Positions 5,838 to 10,620 of a stretch of DNA of 10,620 nucleotides are shown piece after piece. The DNA is taken from NCBI GenBank assembly GCA_023146355.1, contig JAGLCH010000338.1, positions 1 through 10,620 on the forward strand, given 5' to 3'. The DNA comes from Bacteriovoracaceae bacterium. GTDB taxonomy: Bacteria > Bdellovibrionota > Bacteriovoracia > Bacteriovoracales > Bacteriovoracaceae. The first letter of the stretch is position 1, and each line of letters begins with the position of its first letter. Both the position numbers and the translations under genes were made by a program. Below the pieces are notes generated by a model. The model had not been told where the DNA came from and made no database searches. It was given only the letters and a program-made list of their open reading frames with translations.

Positions 5838-6990
5838 TCGAAATTTCATCAATTGCATCAAAAAGATAATCGATATCACTTTTCCTTGAAAATGGCCCAA
5901 AGGAAATACGAACAGTACCACTTGGAAAAGTTCCCATTGCCTGATGTGCCAGCGGGGAGCAATGGAGGCCGATGCGAGTTTGAATACCAAACCTATCAGA
6001 TAAAAGAAAACCGAGTTCTGAAGAACTTAATCCCTCTAAGTTAAAGGAAATCGTTCCCGTTTCAATATGCTCGGGGTGTACATAAGTTATTAACTCTTTA
6101 ACCTCTGATGCCCTTTGGTAAAAATAATTAACTAGCTCTTTCTTATGAAGAAAAATCTTACCAATACTCTCGGCATTAATTGCATCAATACCTGCTGAAA
6201 GACCAGCAATCCCAATCATATTTGGCGTTCCACTTTCATATTTATCAGGCAAAAAATTAGGTTGGACTATTTGATCAGAGAGACTACCAGTCCCCCCAAA
6301 CTTCTGAGGTGACATTTGATCAATATCAAACGAATCATTAATAACAAGTGCTCCCGTGCCCATAGGTCCACAAAGTCCTTTGTGACCGGGAATACCGAGC
6401 AAATCAATTCCGAGTTCATCCATATCTATAGGAAGAACACCAATTGACTGAGAGGCATCACAAATTGATATTAATCGGTGCTTACGAGCAAACTCAGAGA
6501 ATACTTCTAGTGAGACTGCCGTTCCAAAAACATTTGATGCGTGATTAAAAACTACTGCCTTAGTATTTGGTTTAAGGTGCTTCTCCAGGCAATCCAGTGT
6601 GTACTGGTGCTTATCGTAGGGGGGAACTACAGTAAACTTAATTGTCCCCTTCTCTTCTAGCGCTTTGAGAGGTCTAATCGTACTATTGTGCTCAAATGAG
6701 GTGGTGATAATATGGTCACCTTTTTTAAGGCACCCAAAAATCGCAAGATTTAATGCCTCGGTAGCAGAGGAGGTAAAGATAACTCGCATGGGGCCCATGA
6801 CTCCACATAGACTAGCAATTTTTTCACGAGTTTCAAATAATAGCTCTCCGGCCTCAATCGATCCCATATGAGCTGCGCGACCAGGACTTGCCCCCACTTC
6901 ATTCATAAAGTACAGAACGGCCTTTGCAACTCCAGGAGGTTTTGGAAAACTTGTTGCAGCATTATCGAGATATACTTTATTTTTTGACAT
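5830..6990 (-). CDS. Cysteine desulfurase-family PLP enzyme (aminotransferase class V), possible selenocysteine lyase-like
   Basis: A 386-residue class V aminotransferase-fold enzyme. Such enzymes take sulfur from cysteine (or selenium from selenocysteine) as an enzyme-bound persulfide (or perselenide), releasing alanine. Visible landmarks: YLDNAATSFPKP at the N-terminus, SSATEALNLAI near residue 75, SFEHNS at the PLP-stacking histidine, NHASNVFG, CDASQSIG, and the PLP-binding lysine K204 in GHKGLCGPMGTGAL. The catalytic loop has C344 in GLHCSPLAHQAMGT, and the ending is GTVRISFGPF. The short HCSPLAH form and overall pattern match the 'cysteine desulfurase family protein' subgroup often found with yedE, yedF and DUF3343 rather than housekeeping IscS, whose active-site loop is longer. 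Its start overlaps yedF by 14 nt with GGTGAG upstream, and its stop overlaps the DUF3343 start. Whether its natural substrate is cysteine or selenocysteine cannot be told from sequence. Confidence 0.92.
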   Translation of the reverse strand: MSKNKVYLDNAATSFPKPPGVAKAVLYFMNEVGASPGRAAHMGSIEAGELLFETREKIASLCGVMGPMRVIFTSSATEALNLAIFGCLKKGDHIITTSFEHNSTIRPLKALEEKGTIKFTVVPPYDKHQYTLDCLEKHLKPNTKAVVFNHASNVFGTAVSLEVFSEFARKHRLISICDASQSIGVLPIDMDELGIDLLGIPGHKGLCGPMGTGALVINDSFDIDQMSPQKFGGTGSLSDQIVQPNFLPDKYESGTPNMIGIAGLSAGIDAINAESIGKIFLHKKELVNYFYQRASEVKELITYVHPEHIETGTISFNLEGLSSSELGFLLSDRFGIQTRIGLHCSPLAHQAMGTFPSGTVRISFGPFSRKSDIDYLFDAIDEISNA

Positions 6991-7183
6991 GAATTATGAT
7001 CTCACCATTTTTCTCTTCAAATATTGGACTCATATTAAACTTACCTTTGAGCATTCTTAATATATTTTCCTTCGCAACCTCATCGTCAATAAGCACATCA
7101 AAAACATCTTCATGCTTCATCGCCTCAATTGTCATGACTAAAGGTGTTGGACAGCTGAGTCCTCTGGCATCTACTTTTTTCAT
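6977..7183 (-). CDS. yedF: TusA/SirA-like sulfur carrier of the YedF type
   Basis: A 68-residue TusA-fold protein. The family signature DARGLSCPTPLV near the N-terminus contains the CPxP motif C11-P-T-P14, whose cysteine carries persulfide sulfur in TusA and is thought to handle selenium in YedF proteins. Compared with the longer YedF proteins (about 200 residues in Clostridia, with an added DsrE-like domain), this one is a bare TusA domain, so 'YedF-like' rests on the selenium operon around it. AGGTGATG, overlapping the end of yedE, serves as its ribosome site; the gap to yedE is 8 nt and it overlaps the next gene by 14 nt. Likely role: accept S or Se from the adjacent desulfurase and pass it on toward SelD. 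It could instead be an ordinary TusA homologue. Confidence 0.88.
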   Translation of the reverse strand: MKKVDARGLSCPTPLVMTIEAMKHEDVFDVLIDDEVAKENILRMLKGKFNMSPIFEEKNGEIIIHVKK

Positions 7184-7191
7184 TTCATCAC

Positions 7192-8271
7192 CTATACGAA
7201 TTTAAATTTAGATCTCATTGATATTCCGATTCCGACAACAAAAAGAAGACCAATAACAACAGCATAGGGAGCATAAGCGGTAACTCCCTTTGGTGAACTC
7301 GCAAGCATAAAATTATGTGCAATACCAGCTCCTGTGATCATCCCCATTACAAAAATAGCAGAATCACTATCTCCTTCTCCTGCGAGAATAAGTTGTCTAC
7401 CAGGACATCCTCCGGCCATAACAAATGCAGTACCAGAAAGTACCATTCCAAAGAAATTCCATAGACCATCAGTATGAGCAATGGGCTGCCCTACAAAACC
7501 AGGATTAAACTGACCTAGAAATAGGTTGGCAACAAAAGCAAAAATGAGCAAAGAGATTACACCTGAAAAAAGGTGAAAGTCCCTTGCCACAAAAATATCT
7601 CTAATCGCACCCATTGTGCAAAAACGACTACGTTGAGCAATCCCACCAATTAAAAGACCGGCAGCGAGACTTATCCATAATGGAGCATACATTGCGCCCG
7701 GACCTTTAACACTTGAGTAGATAGCATTCCCACCAAACTTAGGAGTAAAAATGGCCAATAGAAGTAATCCAAACATAAATGCAGGAAAAACCCATCCAGA
7801 TGCCTTCTTACTTTTATAAGCTCTTCCCAGAGAAAAACCATTTTTTATAAACTGTCCTCCAATAACGGTTCCAACAATTAATCCGAGGAGCCCCCAAATA
7901 GCATTACCATCTCCGCCAGCAAGGCGAAGAAGTGTTCGCCAAGGGCAACCAAGAAATACCAAAGCGCCAATCATTGCAAAGATTCCTAAAAAGAATCGTA
8001 TGATAGGAGCAGATCCACCGCGCGGCGAATACTCTTTTGCCATCAGCGATGCCACAAGCGAGCCGAGTACAAAACCAATTACTTCCGGTCGCAAGTACTG
8101 AACTACAGCGGCCCGATGAAGACCGAGAGCTCCAGCAATATCACGCTCAAAACAGGCAACGCAAACGCCCATATTTGGAGGGTTTCCCATGAATTGTAAA
8201 AAGGCAGCAATCAGCCCAATAATAGCACCAACTAAAATAATTCCCTTTTTTGATGCAAAGAAATTAGTCAT
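7192..8271 (-). CDS. yedE: YedE-family putative selenium transporter (YeeE/YedE membrane protein)
   Basis: A 359-residue integral membrane protein with about nine to ten hydrophobic segments (near 10-28, 62-80, 92-110, 124-140, 160-176, 196-212, 233-252, 272-288, 304-320, 333-350). It is built from two related halves: G108-C-P-W-R112 is echoed by G288-C-P-G-R292, each followed by a glycine-rich helix, and the segment with C37 and C40 (ACFERDI) corresponds to F217-C218-TMGAIRDI. YeeE/YedE proteins are importers of thiosulfate-type sulfur compounds, with the membrane cysteines passing the substrate; the YedE branch near selD is the presumed selenium carrier. The start overlaps the selU stop in an ATGA arrangement, with AAGGAGA at ideal distance, so the two genes are translationally coupled. 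Position between selU and yedF supports selenium; the exact substrate is unknown. Confidence 0.92.
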   Translation of the reverse strand: MTNFFASKKGIILVGAIIGLIAAFLQFMGNPPNMGVCVACFERDIAGALGLHRAAVVQYLRPEVIGFVLGSLVASLMAKEYSPRGGSAPIIRFFLGIFAMIGALVFLGCPWRTLLRLAGGDGNAIWGLLGLIVGTVIGGQFIKNGFSLGRAYKSKKASGWVFPAFMFGLLLLAIFTPKFGGNAIYSSVKGPGAMYAPLWISLAAGLLIGGIAQRSRFCTMGAIRDIFVARDFHLFSGVISLLIFAFVANLFLGQFNPGFVGQPIAHTDGLWNFFGMVLSGTAFVMAGGCPGRQLILAGEGDSDSAIFVMGMITGAGIAHNFMLASSPKGVTAYAPYAVVIGLLFVVGIGISMRSKFKFV

Positions 8272-9317
8272 GCAGTCTCCTTAAAGTTATTTTTCAAATA
8301 TTTTAAGATGGAATCAGTATTTTTGCTCATATCAGCACTTTTAATAATAAGATGGTGAAAGAGCTCTGACTCTCTTTTTTTAAGCGCATGCCAGTAGCCC
8401 TTGTCATAGTAATCAAGAAGTATATCAGCAGCAGATCGAATATCACCATTATCAAGAAACTCTTCAACAGCTTGGAGATTTTGTCCCCCCAGTTTCTTCC
8501 GAATTCTACCCGAGTGAAATTTTAAATCCTCAATATCAAAGTCTCCGTATTCTATCATAATCCGGTCGAGGCGAAGGTCGCGTACCAACTCAACTACAAT
8601 TGAAGTGGCGATTTTCATCTGCTCAATCAGTGGCGCAACAATTCTCACTCTACCAATATTTGCACTCTCTCCTTCAATCCATACAGTTTTACTAAGATCA
8701 AATTCTCGGAGAATGTTATTGCAATTATTTTCAAATTGTTCTGTTGTTGGTTGCTCTGCTTGCCCTAAAAGACCAAATGCTGATCCTTTATGATTGGCAA
8801 GCCCCTCCAGGTCGATAACTTGTTCTCCCCGCTCGCGAAGAATATGAAGGATCTCGGTTTTTCCACTTCCCGTTAATCCACCTAACACTAAAAAGTTAGT
8901 TGTCTTATCAAACTCAGTTCTAATATGTGCTCGATAGGCCTTATAGCCACCTTTTAGAAGTCCTGTTTTAATGCCAGCAGTATTTAGAAGCCACACGAAA
9001 GATCCACTTCTCATACCACCACGCCAGCAGTGTACCAGTACCTGTTCACTACCTGATCGCTTTAAAAGTTTTTTGGATTCACTGACAAACGATGCAAGCT
9101 TTGGGCCTACAATTTCAAGGCCACGGTGCACCGCTTTATCTTTTCCCTTTCTCTTGTATATGGTTCCAATTTCTTCTCTCTCGCTGTCTGTAAAGAGTGG
9201 TATATTATAGGCACCAGGAATATGTCCCTGAGAAAATTCTCCTGGGCTCCTAACATCAATAATGGGGGAATCTTTGCCTGAAACAAGAAATTGTTCCGGA
9301 GATAATGCTGTGCTCAC
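8268..9317 (-). CDS. selU: tRNA 2-selenouridine synthase (SelU / MnmH)
   Basis: A 349-residue enzyme (E. coli SelU/YbbB 364) that converts 2-thiouridine at wobble position 34 of Lys, Glu and Gln tRNAs to 2-selenouridine by geranylation and then selenophosphate-dependent replacement. The N-terminal rhodanese domain (about 1-130) contains IIDVRSPGEFSQGHIPGA and the active-site loop HCWRGGMRSGS with the essential cysteine at residue 97, identical in number to E. coli C97. The C-terminal P-loop domain has Walker A GLTGSGKT at 147-154. The start is GTG (9317-9315) with AAGGTAGG in the end of selD, 7 nt away from the selD stop. It directly follows selD, its selenophosphate supplier, and directly precedes yedE. 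All key residues are intact. Confidence 0.97.
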   Translation of the reverse strand: MSTALSPEQFLVSGKDSPIIDVRSPGEFSQGHIPGAYNIPLFTDSEREEIGTIYKRKGKDKAVHRGLEIVGPKLASFVSESKKLLKRSGSEQVLVHCWRGGMRSGSFVWLLNTAGIKTGLLKGGYKAYRAHIRTEFDKTTNFLVLGGLTGSGKTEILHILRERGEQVIDLEGLANHKGSAFGLLGQAEQPTTEQFENNCNNILREFDLSKTVWIEGESANIGRVRIVAPLIEQMKIATSIVVELVRDLRLDRIMIEYGDFDIEDLKFHSGRIRKKLGGQNLQAVEEFLDNGDIRSAADILLDYYDKGYWHALKKRESELFHHLIIKSADMSKNTDSILKYLKNNFKETA

Positions 9318-9324
9318 AGATAAC

Positions 9325-10371
9325 CTACCTTAATACGATTTCATAATCAGTCTTTTCTACAACTCGACCAATCACTTTATGACAACATGTACCTGCTGCC
9401 TCAAGGTCAGCTAAAACAGCTTCTGCTTTATCACTGGAAACGGTCATAACAATTCCTCCCGAAGTTTGAGCATCAAAACAAAGCATCTTAAGTCCGTAAT
9501 CAACACCTGAGTCTAGGAGCTGATCACCTAACATGTCCTCATTTTTAAATGCAGCACAAGGTATATGACCATCATCGGCCAGCTTAGCAGCTCCACTCAA
9601 AAGTGGAACATCCTTTACTTTAATTTCGATGGTGACTTTACTAGCACGTGACATATTATAGAGGTGTCCAATCAACCCAAATCCAGTAACATCAGTACAG
9701 CAGCGAACACTGTGCTTCTGCATCACTTCCGCTGTGTCCATGTTGAGAATTTTCATATTTTCAATGGCGGCCCTATAATTCACTTCCGATGCCTTTCCAT
9801 TTCTCCAACCCGCAGCTAAAACACCTGCACCAAGAGGCTTTGTTAGGATCAAAACATCTCCGGCCTTGGCATTATCATTTGAAATAATTTTATCAGGATG
9901 GACTGTACCTGTTACAGCAAGGCCATATTTTGGAACATCATCATCAATAGTGTGACCACCTGAAAGGCACCCACCTGCTTCAATCATTTTTTCGGCCCCC
10001 CCTCGCAAAATTTCTTCGAGAACTTCAAGTTCAATTTTTGACGAGGGAAACATCACAAGGTTAAGAGCAGTGATAACCTTTCCACCCATTGCAAAGACAT
10101 CACTTAGAGCGTTGGCCGCTGCAATCTGTCCAAACTCAAAAGGATCAGAGCACACGGCGGGAAAGAAATCTGTAGTTTGAATAATAGCAACATCGTCAGA
10201 AATTTTCCAAACGGAGGCATCATCACTTGTATCTGTTCCAACAAGAAGATTCTCGTGATTAATTTTCGGAATATTTGCAACAACTTTGTGCAGTACGGTT
10301 GCTGGAAGCTTTGCTGAACAGCCACCCTGTGCCACTGTAGTTAAAAGGTCAAAAGTAGATTTCTTATTCAT
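9325..10371 (-). CDS. selD: Selenophosphate synthetase (selenide, water dikinase)
   Basis: A 348-residue SelD (E. coli 347) that makes monoselenophosphate, AMP and phosphate from selenide and ATP. The flexible active-site loop AQGGCSAKLP has catalytic C18 and K21, matching E. coli C17 and K20; the second cysteine of E. coli (C19) is alanine (A20), which is common. Metal/ATP-binding aspartates D51, D68, D91 and D227 sit at the same numbers as in E. coli, in contexts TSDDASVW, TTDFF, ALSDVFAMGG and CTDVTGFGLIGH. The GGHTID loop and C-terminal DAQTSGG motif complete the AIRS fold. The active-site cysteine is an ordinary TGT codon, not a selenocysteine. First gene of the tight cluster; AGGT lies just before the ATG. 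Its only visible client here is SelU. Confidence 0.98.
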   Translation of the reverse strand: MNKKSTFDLLTTVAQGGCSAKLPATVLHKVVANIPKINHENLLVGTDTSDDASVWKISDDVAIIQTTDFFPAVCSDPFEFGQIAAANALSDVFAMGGKVITALNLVMFPSSKIELEVLEEILRGGAEKMIEAGGCLSGGHTIDDDVPKYGLAVTGTVHPDKIISNDNAKAGDVLILTKPLGAGVLAAGWRNGKASEVNYRAAIENMKILNMDTAEVMQKHSVRCCTDVTGFGLIGHLYNMSRASKVTIEIKVKDVPLLSGAAKLADDGHIPCAAFKNEDMLGDQLLDSGVDYGLKMLCFDAQTSGGIVMTVSSDKAEAVLADLEAAGTCCHKVIGRVVEKTDYEIVLR

Positions 10372-10391
10372 GATTTACCTATAGATCTATT

Positions 10392-10420
10392 ATTAAATTA
10401 CGACCTAATATACCGGTAAA
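10392..10420 (-). promoter_or_regulatory. Candidate promoter of the selenium operon
   Basis: On the minus strand TTTACC (complement of 10415-10420) and TTTAAT (complement of 10392-10397, 5 of 6 to -10) are separated by 17 bp, in the 60-bp gap before selD. A 10-bp perfect palindrome, ATAGATCTAT (10381-10390), lies near the predicted start point and could be a small operator. No clear terminator separates selD from the upstream receiver-domain gene, so read-through from that gene is also possible. Confidence 0.35.
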
Positions 10421-10431
10421 TACAGACAAAA

Positions 10432-10620
10432 TCATAAGAATTTTCTTAATTCTTCAATGAGAGCGGCTTTTTTGACAGGTTTTAGTAAAGTACTATTTGA
10501 TCCAGCATCAATGCACTTCTCAATTTCATCATGCATAACATAGGCCGAAATCGAAATAATAGGCACACCCGCCTTGCTATGGTCTTTTTCAACCCTGCGG
10601 ATGATCTGAGTTGCCTCGTA
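10432..10620 (-). CDS. Response-regulator receiver (REC) domain protein, C-terminal end only
   Basis: The frame runs from the window edge to TGA at 10434-10432, giving the last 62 residues. The pattern is the second half of a CheY-like receiver domain: beta-4 VPIISISAY with the switch serine, an acidic helix with IEKCIDAGSNSTL, then the invariant lysine-proline pair in LLKPVKKAALIEELRKFL that closes the phosphoacceptor site. The protein ends directly after this domain. The phosphorylated aspartate and anything N-terminal are outside the window. The style (AYVMHDE, CIDAGSN, LLKPV) resembles the C-terminal receiver of hybrid histidine kinases, but a stand-alone receiver is equally possible. It precedes selD by 60 bp on the same strand. 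Confidence 0.85.
   Translation of the reverse strand, partial: YEATQIIRRVEKDHSKAGVPIISISAYVMHDEIEKCIDAGSNSTLLKPVKKAALIEELRKFL

Noticed and set aside
5838..5990. N-terminal extension of the DUF3343 reading frame to 128 residues
   Set aside because: The extra 51 codons lie entirely within the desulfurase gene in another frame and show no family resemblance; known DUF3343 proteins begin at the segment starting with ATG 5837.
10104..10325. Overlapping 73-codon frame on the same strand as selD
   Set aside because: It is an alternative frame inside selD, whose protein is conserved throughout this segment.
9325..10371. SelD as a selenoprotein with UGA at the active site
   Set aside because: The active-site residue is encoded by TGT (Cys18) and the frame has no internal TGA, so no selenocysteine or SECIS element is needed.
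1..10620. CRISPR arrays, tRNA or rRNA genes, insertion sequences, attachment sites
   Set aside because: No spaced direct repeats, cloverleaf-like segments, transposase or integrase frames, or terminal inverted repeats were seen; all gaps between genes are under 150 bp.

Overview
The window reads as a stretch of a moderately AT-rich genome from a Gram-negative (diderm) bacterium. An LptC-like lipopolysaccharide-export gene implies an outer membrane, a CheW gene implies chemotaxis-type signalling, and a thioredoxin gene next to an oxyR with both redox cysteines implies oxygen exposure. A member of Bdellovibrionota (Bacteriovorax/Halobacteriovorax-like) or a related proteobacterial lineage would fit. 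That assignment is an impression from gene content and base composition, not a demonstrated match.

Left part (1-3584): a leftward lptC-like gene, cut by the window edge, is divergent from mutS, which encodes the full-length mismatch-recognition ATPase. A hairpin between mutS and the convergent thioredoxin gene ends transcription, most clearly the thioredoxin transcript.

Middle part (3585-5517): a thioredoxin gene and a divergent oxyR share a 146-bp spacer holding a perfect LysR-type dyad at its exact centre. The oxyR protein has cysteines at 199 and 208, the same numbers as the redox pair of E. coli OxyR. The 3' ends of oxyR and cheW converge and overlap by 4 bp. No spacer exists for terminators; instead each gene appears to carry the other's hairpin-plus-T-tract terminator inside its coding end.

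Right part (5604-10371): a compact leftward operon for selenium use, in transcription order selD (selenophosphate synthetase), selU/mnmH (tRNA 2-selenouridine synthase), yedE (putative selenium-compound transporter), yedF (TusA-like CPxP carrier), a PLP cysteine desulfurase-family enzyme, and a 77-residue DUF3343 (putative Se/S carrier) protein. Junctions are 4-14 nt overlaps or gaps of 7-8 nt. No selA, selB or selC is present here, so the only selenium end product the window supports is 2-selenouridine in tRNA. Proposed flow: YedE brings in a selenium species, the desulfurase-family enzyme with YedF and DUF3343 handles S/Se as per(seleno)sulfide, SelD makes selenophosphate, and SelU modifies tRNA. 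The roles of YedE, YedF, the desulfurase and DUF3343 in this chain are inferred from family and context. The gene beyond selD (10432 onward) is the C-terminal end of a response-regulator receiver domain. cheW follows the selenium operon after 86 bp with no clear terminator, and its leader can fold to cover its own ribosome binding site.
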